Positions 10,995 through 20,737 of a stretch of DNA of 22,484 nucleotides are shown one piece after another (positions within the stretch are counted from its first letter, which is position 1; each line of letters opens with the position of its first letter). The position numbers and the translations under genes were made by a program. The DNA is taken from assembly GCA_022559985.1 (NCBI GenBank), contig JAFJTR010000173.1, positions 1-22,484 of the forward strand. Direction: 5' to 3'. The notes under the pieces are model-generated. The model was not told the origin of the DNA. It did not search any database and saw only the letters and a program-made list of their open reading frames with translations. This stretch comes from Parastagonospora avenae f. sp. tritici 18332-5 (lineage: Eukaryota > Ascomycota > Dothideomycetes > Pleosporales > Phaeosphaeriaceae).

Positions 10995-11336
10995 CAGGAG
11001 GTTCTTTTGTACCGCACACCCCGCTTGCAGACAGGTGAGAGAGCAGAAGACGCTCCGAGAGCGGCCGCGCGGGAAGCGCGGTTGCAAACACTGGCGTTGG
11101 TAGGGCTACTGTCCTGTTTGCGCAAGAGAGCGACGAGCGGTGAAGCTGTGAACGGCACGCGGCATGTGAGAGTGCTACAACGAGGTAGCGCAGGAACCCG
11201 TTTTGCGCTTCTCAGCACGCGCTCGAAGCATACAAGCAGACGAGCCAATAAGGGCTTACGAATTGCACAGCGTTACGTAGGTGCAGCAGCGCAGCGTGTG
11301 GTTGAGGTCAGCCAGTCCCAAAACAAAGGTACACAG

Positions 11337-11942
11337 CGCGCTCTGGATGAAGAGGAGGGCTATCTGCAGCGCGCGATCGAGGCATCGTTTACGCAAAGCA
11401 CCATGGCGATGGAAATGGCGCACCAAGACGCGCACGCGCAGATTGAGCCACACAACGACCGCTCCTGTGGCACGACTGGCTGCGGGCGACGCAGTGGGCA
11501 CGTCACCTTGCTCGAAGGTGTGCTAGGCGGTAGAGATAGTCATCTGGAAGGCGCAGCGAGCGTCGTCGCCCAACGTAAAAGGACTGTTAGCCACGACGTT
11601 TGTCGAGCGCCGAGCAACGAGAAGCACTTCCACGCGCTCCAGACTGGCAAGACGATGAAGAAGTACAGCGGATACTGGGTCTCGATCGTCTGCTACCTGT
11701 GGCGGACTCACAAACTGCCGGATGCGGAGGCGTTGGCAGAGGATGCGAATCACAGGATAGCGGCAGACAGCGAGCTCACGATGCGCCCTGTTGGCGGCAA
11801 GAAGCCTCGCTACAGCCTCTCCGCCGGCCAGACCAGGGTATTGTGGCTGCTTGACCAAACGCTACGTGCGGCGCAGCCCGACAACGTCGAGGACGAGTGT
11901 CAGAAACGTCAGCCACTGTCAGGCGAGGCGCGTTGGGCATGA
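11337..11942 (+). pseudogene. Relic of a large fungal OrsD/DUF3505-type mobile-associated protein
   Basis: The + strand frame ending at TGA 11940-11942 has good coding character over its last 200 codons. The best part (about 11643-11846) reads TGKTMKKYSGYW, SIVCYLWRTH and then KKPRYSLSAGQ. From family knowledge, this order (KT-x-KKY-x-x-YW, a VCYLWRT segment, a KPxYxLxxxQ segment) resembles the middle of very large fungal C2H2/OrsD-like proteins, often linked to RecQ-type helicases and scattered repetitively. An acidic EEEGYLQRAIEASF segment upstream fits the same region. Everything expected before and after is missing, and the N-terminal part of the frame is low-complexity read-through of another gene's promoter. 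So I call it a fragment. The family match is from memory and needs a profile search. Confidence 0.4.
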
Positions 11943-12240
11943 CGGACGAGAGGTGAGTGATTCTAGTGTGCTGTTGCTGCTGCGGTCAGTACATACAGCG
12001 ACGCTGGCGCTCTCAGGCGCATAGGGTGGGTAATTACACCTAAAAGCAGAAGCGACAAAGTGTGACAAGCCAAGATATAATTTGCGCTGCTGCTAGCGGA
12101 TTGGCGAAGGTGGTTGTCGAAAGAGTAGAGGAGAGAGAGAGGCTACACGCGAGGCTTGAAATGCATCGCGAGTTGGCAAGGGTTCTAGGTTCTAGTTAGT
12201 AAACGGCAAGTACTTTTAGCTACCATGAACTTTACAGCAA
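11943..12240. other. Short intergenic region
   Basis: This is the 3' flank of the relic and of the - strand gene ending at 12241. It contains a short GA-rich run near 12128-12142. No gene is seen. Confidence 0.4.
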
Positions 12241-13432
12241 CTACAATTCCGTTTGCAACAGAATCTCGTCACTTTCGATATCGTCCTCATCAATAAGTGT
12301 AGTGCATCCATTATTTCCAACATGCTCGTCGCATGTCAATGTGCCCTTGACTTCTGCTGCCGCATTTGGGTGGTGGAGTCCGACTTCCGTGGTGATAGAA
12401 TCAATCAGCCCTTGGCCTGCTGCTGAAGATATATTGTTCTGCTGCTGCGCGATAGTTGTCTGCAGCATCAGCTCCAGCTGACGGACTCTACGTTCTGCTT
12501 CTTGCTTCATCACTTCCGTATCATGGTTCATATTCTTGACCCATGTATCCACTCTTGTATGTATAGCTTGCAATCGATCTCTGCACTCGCTGTCTTGCAA
12601 AACTTCGGCTAGCATATATGCGGAGTGGACCTGCTTTAGCAACTGAACGGAAGTAAGGTGCAGGCGATGAACTGCAGTGTGGCGAAGTCGAGTAATGTGT
12701 GGAAAGGTTTCTTTGAAACACTTTTGTTGTTCGGTATTCATGCAACCATTAGGCAGAATGTCTAAATGCTTCTTGATAACACGAACCCACCTTGTGAGCT
12801 CGACCGCAGCTGCACAAGTCCAGCTATGCTCCTTAATCAAGGAAGGAAGCCACAGCTTTATGAATCGGAAGCATGCCTCTTCAAGAATTTGCTGAGATAA
12901 CGAGAGTATTTGATGTTGAACGGCGTAGGGAAATATAGATGGTCCCAGAGTTGCAGTTGCGTGAAAGGATCTGTTTCCTTGGCTATTGGGGAGAGACGTT
13001 CCTATGCAATCATGTGAGATATCAGACAAAAGAATAACTAAAGTACATACCGGCTGTGGTCACCGGACTCGATTTGTCGATGGCCTTAGTTTGCACCACT
13101 TGTCCGACATTGACATTGATTGATCTCCCAGACGATGCCTTACGTTTCTTTGAGAAATTTTCTGTTGACTTTTCTGAGGGCGGTCTTGTGAAGAGGTCTG
13201 GAAAGTGCTCGCTTGCCTGCTCTTTAGACTGGAACACGCGATCCTCAAGAAGAGACTTGAGGATAGAGACGACGTTGTTGATATACGCGTCGCTGGCAGA
13301 TTCTTCTAAGTCAGCTAAATGATTTAGGAGAATTTTGCGTATAGTCTTGCTCTTTCGCACATTCTTTCCAGTGAAAAGCTCGCGATACGTTAAGAATACC
13401 TGTCGACGATGAGCAGGTGCTTGGGCATCCAT
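12241..13432 (-). CDS. Predicted 380-aa helical protein of unknown function, two exons
   Basis: Exons 13432-13051 and 13001-12241 join in frame to 381 codons. The 49-bp intron has donor GTATGT and acceptor GCATAG. The N-terminus is helical with a conserved-looking FLTYRELFTG (13-22) and a paired-helix segment to about residue 65. A basic KKRK (95-98) may be a nuclear signal. The central region (about 160-260) is helical with Trp-rich motifs (KLWLPSL, EHSW, RLRHTAVHR), followed by a probable coiled coil (about 265-315) and an acidic C-terminus. I recall similar sequences as a widespread ascomycete family of unknown function but cannot name it. The start ATG at 13430-13432 is overlapped by a 43-codon ORF in another frame (13390-13521). 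No neighbour suggests a pathway. Confidence 0.72.
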
Positions 13433-15586
13433 CTGGCCTCGAAGTATTGTGGAAGTGATCCTGGCTTAGCATGGCTCTCCAATTGCGTGTTCATGTCCAA
13501 TGTTCGTGTCTGAAGTGCCATGCGTTGCCGTCCCACCGTTGACGATGCTGGCGACGCGGGCAACGATCGGCAGTCTTGGCGACGCCCCACTCCACGACGC
13601 GTACGGTACCACGCGCCGCAAAAGACAACCACAGCACCATCCAACAGCCCTAATGCTAGGCGCTTCACATTGAGCGCAAGTGCTGTCTCAGATCCTCCCG
13701 CGGTCTGCACGAATCGTCCACGTCGTCCTCAGTGTTTTGAGCGTGCATTTAAATGAACAACGACCTCGATATGTACACCATGCTCGATGCTACTCGTGCT
13801 AACACCTACACATCACCAAACGCTGTAGAAGCACGAATGTTCTGCGCTATACCTGCTTTCGGTGAGTGACGTAGGCTCTGACATCTAATAATGTTGAGCG
13901 TTGAAGAGGAGAAGACACATTACTATACAGTACAGCTGCGCCGCTGCGCCTGCCCTCCTCTCGCTCGACCTTGAACACGGATCTGTTTGTAGAAGAGAAG
14001 CCGTCAGCATCCACATCCTCCAACAAAGCGCACGATTCGCAATCGAACATCGCGACACCGCCAGCGACAAGTAACCCCGACCGACGCACAACTTAAGAAA
14101 TACACAAGGCGGATGGGCAGGACGAGCCTTGGCTAAGCGCAGGCTGATGCTGCGGCGTACACGGTGGGACAGATATGCGTTCTGCCAGTCGGCGGCGGCG
14201 CAAGTGATGCTCGAGAAGCATACGATGATAGCGGCTCGGACTAGTACACGCTGGGCATCATCGGTACCCATAGCGTCGTCCTCGGAAAGCTGCTAGCTAA
14301 CTAGATAAGCAACCGATTCATGAATAATGTCGGCGGTTGGTCACTGCTAGAGGCTCGTTCTAGACAAAAGACACGAACTTTCTTACGAGAAGATCACAAC
14401 TCAGAGACAGGGAAATGAACACGAGGCTCGAAATCAGATGCCCGAAGAGGTGCCCAAGCTCCAGCACACGTCCGCTACCGCCGTCACCGCCGCCGTGCTC
14501 GGCCGCGGTCGTTGATGCATCGGACGACGCCAACAACTGCAAATTCAGTCTCAAGCACGCGCGCACACTGTCGATAGCCAGCTCTACCTAGCTCCTGCCG
14601 GGCTCGCCGCCGCAGATCTACTTCAGTACCTGAACCTGCTCACCCTCGAGGCCTCGCTGCGCTCGCAGTAGCCAACCCTCCACGCGCGCCACCGCCAGAA
14701 CACCTTCGTTCTGACGCCGAGTACTGGGAGAAGAGAACGAGCGGCGCTGGAACTTCAGGAACGCGTCCGTGCTGGGCAGCGCGAGATTACACGAGAAGAA
14801 GGCGGGCTGCTCTGGTGGTCTGGCTGGCGATGGTGGAAGCGCGCACGCCGTCTGACCGGCCGCTCGAGCGATGCGGAGAAAATCGGCTATCACGGGAGCG
14901 GGAAGAAGAACAGGTTACTGCAGGCGCAGAGAGGGAGAGACCGAAGCCACTCAAGAAGCTTGTCTCGCAACACCACACTAACGCCAAACGCCAACGAACG
15001 CGTTCGCTTCGACGAGCGCCGCAAGAGGCGGTGGAGCAATAGCACTGCTGGCTCCGCTCCTTCACAGATGATTTACGCCTCGCAAAGCGAAGATTTAGGA
15101 GCGCTGATCTACTGCTTTTTTTCGGCCAACCCCGGACGTAATGTAATATTGGTATAGCTAAGAACAAACTGTAAGTAACTTGTCACCTAAACACAGGATA
15201 AATGTCTCGTCTGCATAAGACGAAGAAGTTCTTCACGACTTATGAACTACGCTTTCTATTTCGTCGGGTACAAAGTTGTAAGCAGTTGAGAGCAGGAGTT
15301 GAAGTATTATGTGAGGTTTATTATCTTGTGTACTGAGATGTCCGTAATCTAAGCTTATATACATAAAGTGGTGGGCTGATTAGCTTCTACGTGAACATGC
15401 AAGGTGCCCAGGGCTTACGAAAGTTTAACTAAATTACATCGCGTTCCATTGCAGCGGCTACGGGTGGTAAGTTGCTTAAATTGCTCGAAAGGCTTTCACT
15501 ACGGAGCTACGTGAACAGAAGCATTACGACTTGGAGGAAGAGCCCATAGCATGGCTTCTTGCCGCTGCACCGCGAAAACCGGGAGT
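13433..15586. other. Gene-poor region of about 2.1 kb
   Basis: It holds the 5' flank of the 380-aa gene and then mixed-composition DNA without a convincing gene. Several short frames exist on both strands (for example 13885-14271 on -, which starts with a hydrophobic, signal-like stretch), but none extends into a plausible spliced protein. From about 15170 the sequence becomes AT-richer and contains two copies of CTACGTGAACA (15386-15396 and 15506-15516 approximately). This may be retroelement flank downstream of the chromodomain relic, but no complete LTR was found. Confidence 0.4.
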
Positions 15587-15826
15587 GAGCTTTGCGGTGT
15601 GAAACCTACGAAATTTGCGAGGGCTATTCTTGAAGTTGGACGCATCGTACCACGCCAGATCATCCTCATATCCTAGCCATTTGACACGATACTGTAGCTT
15701 TCTGCGACAGACACGGGCTTCGAGGATCTGCTTGACCTCATATTCATCGTCCTCAGGAGCATTAGTGGGTGTTGTCTGGCGTAAAGTGTTGTTTTGTCTC
15801 ACGGGGGTAACAAAAAAGAAGCACAA
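15587..15826 (-). mobile_element. Orphan chromodomain from a Ty3/Gypsy (chromovirus-type) retrotransposon
   Basis: The - strand frame (ATG 15826) contains EDDEYEVKQILEARV, then KLQYRVKWLGYEDD, then WYDASNFKNSPRKFRRFH. This is a chromodomain in the variant found at the integrase C-terminus of fungal Ty3/Gypsy elements: the aromatic-cage-type residues Y/V, W and the terminal helix NFKN are visible. In full elements it follows reverse transcriptase, RNase H and integrase. None of these is readable upstream (above 15826 on the + axis), and the frame continues only about 40 codons past the domain into sequence of no recognisable origin. It is therefore a truncated remnant. A captured stand-alone chromodomain gene is a less likely alternative. 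Confidence 0.72.
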
Positions 15827-16881
15827 GTTAGCAAGACAGATAATTAGTCTAGCTTTCGCTAGATTCTCCCGTCTACTCCTACAAGCTGTCTACGGCGCAA
15901 GACTCTTATTTAATATCAGAGGAAGATGCAGCTAACACAATGCGCAAGTATTGCCGGTCAAAACGATAGACATGTGCAGTAGACAGGAGCATTAAACCAT
16001 GACGTGGACAACCCTGCTCCCTAAGGTTGAAGCGAAAAGACGGGGAAAGTAGTGACCCAGAGGTGTACTTGAAGCGTAGAGACTGCATGCGGCTGTGAAG
16101 GATAATATTCCGTCAGCGCATCTCTCCAACGCTCGGTTCCTTGCCTAGGCATGGCGCGCTTCGTTGTTGTGCCAGTTCATGCCGAGCGCTTCCGGCATCT
16201 TCGCCACAGGCGTGTCGTACCTCAGCAGCTATGTCAGCCGGTGTTTGGAGCTGCAGGCTGGCGCTGCTGGAGGCCCGCGAGCTGCGCCGGTCGTTGAGCG
16301 GCGCGATGGGCGGAATCGTAGCGAGGAGTGTCCGTGTTCAGCAGAAGGCGACCTCACGGGCTCCGACAATGATGTGCTTCCTGTTTTGAGCGGGGAAGCA
16401 TCGCGAGCTTCGTGGCAGGCGCGTTCGAGGGCGCATTCGGGTAACGTCAAGCGAATGCGGAGAGGTCCGGGCCATCGCGCGTGGGGCGGCGCAAGATTGG
16501 CGCGGACAGGTGACGAGTGGCGAGGGTGGGAGGTGGAGGGCGTGCTTGGCGGTATCGTTGCTGACGCTAGATGTGTGGCTGTGCGGCACCGGTGCCAAGG
16601 GCTCTAGGACAAGTTACCCTAAAGTGCGGCTTGGATTAGGATCGGCGTTTGGCTCATTAACAAGCCCACCCAGCATCGAGACCTGAGTGCAATGCAGCAT
16701 GTGAGAATAGCTTTAGCGCATGCCTCTCTCTATGACTGCTCCTGCTATTCCTATACGCGGCCGCGTAAACTACAGTTGCGCACATTTTCAATATCTACCG
16801 CTCACACTCACGTCGCAATACTCCTGAGCACGAAAATGGCTACTGCTCAACAGGCATGAATGCGAGATCTGTAATTTTGAA
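15827..16881. other. Intergenic region of about 1 kb
   Basis: It lies between the retroelement relic and the 3' end of the NLR gene. GC-rich open frames around 16160-16610 on both strands have no motif and no splicing support. A TTACCCTAAA motif occurs near 16614-16623. No RNA gene or transposon ends were recognised. Confidence 0.4.
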
Positions 16882-19800
16882 TTAAATAGCTCCTGCTTCA
16901 TGTAACAACTTCACGATCTGCTCATGCCCTTTTGACAAAGCTGCCTGAAGTGCATTGCCATGAACACCAACTCTAACGTCAAAGTCAGCGCCAGCGTCGA
17001 GCAGCAGCGCTACAACCTCTTCATGGCCCTCCAATGCAGCCATGTAGAGTGCATCACCTCCGCCTACATCGTTGATGTCCGCACTAGCATAAGCATCCAG
17101 AAACAGCTTCACCACCTGCACATGGCCTGACAGTGAAGCTGCAGAGAGCGCCCCTCCTTGATCTAGCTCCCCTAAGTTAGCTCCAGCATCAAGCAGCAGC
17201 TTCACGACCTGTTTGTGTCCTCCCTCTGAAGCTACGAAGAGCGGGCTGCTGCCTTCTTCTCCCGGTGCGTTCACATCCGCACTGGTATCAAGCAGCATCT
17301 TCACTACCTGTTCGTGGCCTCCGAGGGAGGCTGCATACAATGCGGTACCATGACATCCACCCTGTGCATTGACGTAGGCACCAGCGTTGAGCAACATCTC
17401 TACCACCCGTTTATGACCTCCACCTGAAGCCACCTGAAGCTCACTGCTATACTCTCCGCCTAGTGTGTTAACATAGGCGCCCTTGTCGAGCAGCATCTTC
17501 ACCACCGCCGCGTGGCCTCTATCTGAAGCCGCCTTGAGCGCGTTGCCGTAGCGTCCATCCTGCGCGTTGACGTTGGCGCCTTTGTCGAGCAGCATCTTCA
17601 CTACCGCCTCGTGGCCTCCATCTGAAGCCGCCTGGAGTGCGTTGCCGTAATCTCCACCCTGTGCGTTAACGTCGGCCTCGCTGTCTAGTAGCATATTTAC
17701 TGCTTCACAATGCCCCTGTACGGCTGCCATTGACAGAGGAGTGTCGCCGCGGCTGTTCCTGGCATTCACTATACCCATAGGAAGCCCTGATGAAGCAGAT
17801 GTAAGCTGTCCCGCTATGGTAGCAAGTCCAAAGTGCGCTAGCTCGTGCAAAGGTGTAGTCGTAGGATAATTTCCGCTGTACCCTCTAGACTTGTAGACAG
17901 GAACTCGCAGAACCTGCACAGCACACGACAGTGAAGTGCTGTGGAGGAACGTGCACACTTGACCTGCGACATCGTCCTCAACTGCTCTCGCATGCTCCCC
18001 CCAGTACTTGGCTGCGTAGTCGAGAAAGTGGTGTTCCTGCAGTCTCTTCTCAAACTCTTTATCAGCGGTGCAGCTGCCGCTTTGAAAGGCATCGAAGCAA
18101 AGGTACGCAAGGCACGTCCTTGTAATATCTAGCTGACTGTTCTGCACCCATTCATTTGCAGTCCGTTCGAAAAACTCCTGCGTAGTGTGATGCACGAGAT
18201 GGATAAGAGCACTTTCTTGGTCAACAACAACAAGGCCAGCGCACACAGACACGATATCTTCGATATCCGGCACGTTGTCAGGATCGATCTCTGTTTCCTC
18301 AGGTTCTACTGCTAGAGCGCAGCATATCTCAATAGTTGTAAGCGGTCGCTTCGCGAAAGTGATCCAGGATAGAACCCTTTTAGCTAGCTCGCGACGACCT
18401 TCTAGCTGACCTTCGATTCTCTGAATAGCCTCTGTGTACGCAACGTCGAGTGCGGCTGCGCCCTTTGTAAGCTTCGCAAGGCTTGTTTTAACGGCCTTTA
18501 TTGTCTGTTTGTCCTGCAGCGAGTCTACATGCAGGCGAGCAAGAAGAAACCTTGGAGTGGTCAGTGCATACCACCGCCTAAGATGGTAACCACTCACATG
18601 CCATCTACTGCATTTAGTATATTTTCCTGGACCATGTCCTGCAGCGCAGCGCTGCGCTGTATGCATGTAGCCATTCGGTATGTCTGGCCAGCAATGAAGC
18701 TTTTCACGTCTTCCCTACGAGCCCGCACCTCCAGCTTCAGCGTTGCTCTAAAGGTATCTTCAATATCTGGTGTGAAACGCGCTGTGACCATCAAACGAAC
18801 ATCGCTTCCTGCCTGGAGGTCCCTGAATTTTGCCAGAAACTGGCGACGGGTAGTGTTCTGGCACTCGTCTAGTGCATCGACTACTACACACACGTAAAAG
18901 TAGTGTGTAAGCACGCCCCGCAGCGCGTTGGTGATCTCGTGAAGGGACGGCTTAGTTCCCCGATTAGCATACTTCTGATGCAAGCAATCTATGTGCTCCA
19001 TCGCTGACGGTCGACCTAAAACCAGCTGCTTCATTATAGCCGTCAGCATAGCACATACGTCTTGCTCCTGCTGAGTTTTGTAGTTGCAATACACATAGGC
19101 TACTCCGTGTGTGCTGTGCTGCATAGTGTCTAGCAAATGGTCGATCGTAATAGCCGCAATCATGGTCTTGCCAGCCCCAGGAATACCTGGGCAAAAGAGA
19201 GTGGCTTTAGGCTCGTTGAGCCACCGTGTCACTTCAGGTGCGTCGATAAACCACTGGCCTGTCCCTTGCTCTCTGCGCTTTATAATGTCCGATTGTTGAG
19301 CTGGGTAGTCGGAAGCGGACGTCCATTCTAAAAGCGAGCAGTGCTTTGCCGAGTTGTGCTGCTGTCGAATCGCGTCTATCCTAGACTGGATGACCGGTAC
19401 CTGCGCCCGAAGAAAGGTGATATCGTCCTTGATGGCTTGCGAAAGTTTGCTTGTATGGGTAAGCTTTGCTACTGCGTACAATTAGAACGGAAGCTCACAA
19501 GTGGTCCATCTCTAACGCGACCCCTATCAGCCCTTTCAATCTCTCCGTTTGAGCCAGGATACTCGCGACCTCTTCCTTCCTGAACTTCCACATCAACGCC
19601 TCGCCAGCTTTCTTCAGTCGACCGCCATCGGTCATCTTAGCCTGCAGCGCTTCCAGCGCATGCTTAAACTGATCAAGCGGCCCATTCTGGACAGCAAGGG
19701 CTCGCACAGACGTGTACCATGGCTGACTGGCGCTGCCTTCTTCCAGCCGACATCTCAGGTTGACAAGAAGGCTGTAGAGATTTGAGGTCTCGATCTCGCA

Positions 19801-19908
19801 CTGCGCACGGTCCTTCGATGCGTCTTTGACGTGGTTCAGGTAATCCAGGACTTTCACCGAGAGCTGGAGAACGGCGATGATGCTAGCAGTGACGCTGAGT
19901 GGATCCAT
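16882..19908 (-). CDS. Fungal NLR/STAND protein: HeLo-like N-terminus, NACHT, ankyrin repeats; 976 aa
   Basis: Exons 19908-19499, 19449-18598 and 18550-16882 join to 977 codons. Residues 1-136 match the fungal STAND N-terminal (HeLo-like) domain, starting MDPLSVTASIIAVLQLSVKV and with the NLYSLLVNLRCRLEE segment. The NACHT domain has P-loop GIPGAGKT (225-232) and Walker B VCVVVDALDEC (323-333), followed by a winged-helix-like part (LSWITFAKRPLTTIEICCAL). After a degenerate first unit near 650, about nine ankyrin repeats (roughly 690-976) end the protein. In fungi this architecture belongs to non-self recognition and regulated cell death receptors: the repeats sense a ligand, the NACHT oligomerises, and the N-terminus signals or permeabilises membrane. 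That role here is inference. All key nucleotide-binding residues seem intact, so it looks functional. Confidence 0.9.
18551..18597 (-). other. Intron 2 of the NLR gene (47 bp, AAG acceptor)
   Basis: The donor is GTGAGT, the branch-like motif CACTGAC and the acceptor TCCAAG. Splicing joins NAVDGM to FLLARLHVDSL, a typical junction in NACHT-ankyrin proteins. The intron is phase 2. Confidence 0.85.
19450..19498 (-). other. Intron 1 of the NLR gene (49 bp, AAG acceptor)
   Basis: The donor is GTGAGC, the branch-like motif TTCTAAT and the acceptor ACAAG. Only this acceptor restores the frame, giving EMDHF-KLSQAIKDD, the usual linker sequence after HeLo-like domains. A CAG and a TAG lying nearer the branch site would break the frame. 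Confidence 0.72.
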
Positions 19909-20063
19909 ATTGCGGGCTGCAAGACGTAGTCATGGGCCTGTACGAGCCGACGACAAAGAGGGGAGGGTGAGACCCGGCGAGAATATCCCCAGGCTGAATT
20001 GCAGCTGCAGAAAGACTGAGCAACCATGTGCGATTTGCTAGGCGGCACTGGAAGCGAGAAGTA

Positions 20064-20116
20064 ATCACGTGACATTCTGACAACGACCACAATCTCTATT
20101 TAGAGCCATCACGTGA
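20064..20116. promoter_or_regulatory. Two ATCACGTGA palindromes in the NLR promoter
   Basis: ATCACGTGA occurs at 20064-20072 and again at 20108-20116, 44 bp apart and about 155-210 bp upstream of the NLR start at 19908. It matches the Cbf1/centromere-element-I-type bHLH site (RTCACRTG) known in fungi. Identical nine-mers this close together suggest a real regulatory pair. The binding factor is inferred. Confidence 0.5.
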
Positions 20117-20282
20117 TGATCGAGATGGTCTTCGGCGTCCTGGAGCGCTTGGCAAAAGCGCCTTACACCCATTACATGTACAAGCCAGCGCGCTGCAGAC
20201 TCATTGGTGAGGATCGATGAGTAGATCGATTTGATGACCCGTCATTCCGCTACGGGTAGATAGGGCCAGTCCGCAGAAGCAG

Positions 20283-20583
20283 GATCAGACCTTATCTCAT
20301 TAATCAGACGCTCCGCATACTAGCCCTGCGCTAAAAGTAAGCTGTAGCCTTCTAAGCCAATCAAAAGACTAGCGTCAAGCTCAAAATTTCTAAGCCAATC
20401 ATATCTGGCGAGTCATGCCCTGTAAAAAATCCTATTGGCCCAGAAGCTTTATGGACTTTAAACAAGCACGTTCATTGGCTCAGAAGCTTGCAGGGGATCT
20501 TAGCCCGCCGCCAGCGCGTTAGCGCAGCGCCTTGCAAGGGCACAGGCCGCCAGAGTGTCTGATTAATGAGATAAGATCAGACC
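20283..20583. mobile_element. MITE-like element with 18-19 bp TIRs and 7-9 bp target-site duplication
   Basis: The left end (20291-20309) reads CTTATCTCATTAATCAGAC and the right end (20557-20575) is its exact reverse complement. Immediately outside, GATCAGACC stands in direct orientation at 20283-20291 and 20575-20583; the outermost TIR base overlaps this repeat, so the duplication is 7-9 bp. The body is about 283-285 bp with no coding frame, so the element is non-autonomous. A 9-bp duplication would suggest a Mutator-type source and 8 bp a hAT-type; the sequence alone cannot decide. Perfect TIRs and duplication point to a fairly recent insertion. Confidence 0.85.
20350..20490. repeat. Subterminal symmetric repeats carrying CCAAT boxes inside the MITE
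   Basis: TTCTAAGCCAATCA occurs as two direct copies (20350-20363 and 20388-20401). Two inverted counterparts follow: ATTGGCCCAGAAGCTT (20434-20449) and ATTGGCTCAGAAGCTTG (20474-20490). The pairs are spaced 38 and 40 bp, so the element can fold into a nested hairpin. Each copy includes a CCAAT box, the core of the fungal CCAAT-binding (HAP) complex site. Further CCAAT/ATTGG cores lie outside at 20203-20207 and 20588-20592. Confidence 0.75.
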
Positions 20584-20603
20584 CATGCCAATCAAGTGCT
20601 GAC

Positions 20604-20611
20604 TAAATATA
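20604..20611 (+). promoter_or_regulatory. TATA-like box upstream of the + strand gene
   Basis: TAAATATA lies 21 bp beyond the MITE and about 126 bp before the ATG at 20738. A CT-rich run (CTCTTTCTCTCTAG, about 20699-20712) follows, as is common just downstream of fungal transcription starts. This favours the ATG at 20738 over the in-frame ATG at 20660. Confidence 0.4.
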
Positions 20612-20737
20612 GACGCTCCAAAGGTGGGGCACTCTTGGCACACTTGGTAAGGTGGGGTAATGTCCCTAACCTTCTATCTAAATTTACCTTGTTTGAATCT
20701 CTTTCTCTCTAGATCCTATTTGGCTTCTTTATTCAAG

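Noticed and set aside
10829..11248. Pro/Ser-rich - strand frames upstream of the gene at 10868
   Set aside because: The composition comes from the CT-rich promoter repeat (CACCCT units); no motif or splice logic supports a protein.
13847..14271. Two overlapping - strand frames, one with a signal-like N-terminus, considered as a small secreted protein gene
   Set aside because: No intron joins them convincingly, codon use is mixed and no domain is visible.
15171..15516. Possible solo LTR beside the chromodomain relic (TGT...ACA ends)
   Set aside because: Candidate ends lack a matching target duplication, and no second copy exists in the window.
16164..16607. GC-rich + strand frame of 147 codons
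   Set aside because: An equally long frame occurs on the other strand, and there is no recognisable motif, start context or splicing.
16882..17760. Regular spacing of near-identical units first seen as a possible satellite or CRISPR-like array
   Set aside because: The units are 99 bases, in frame, and translate as ankyrin repeats of the NLR.
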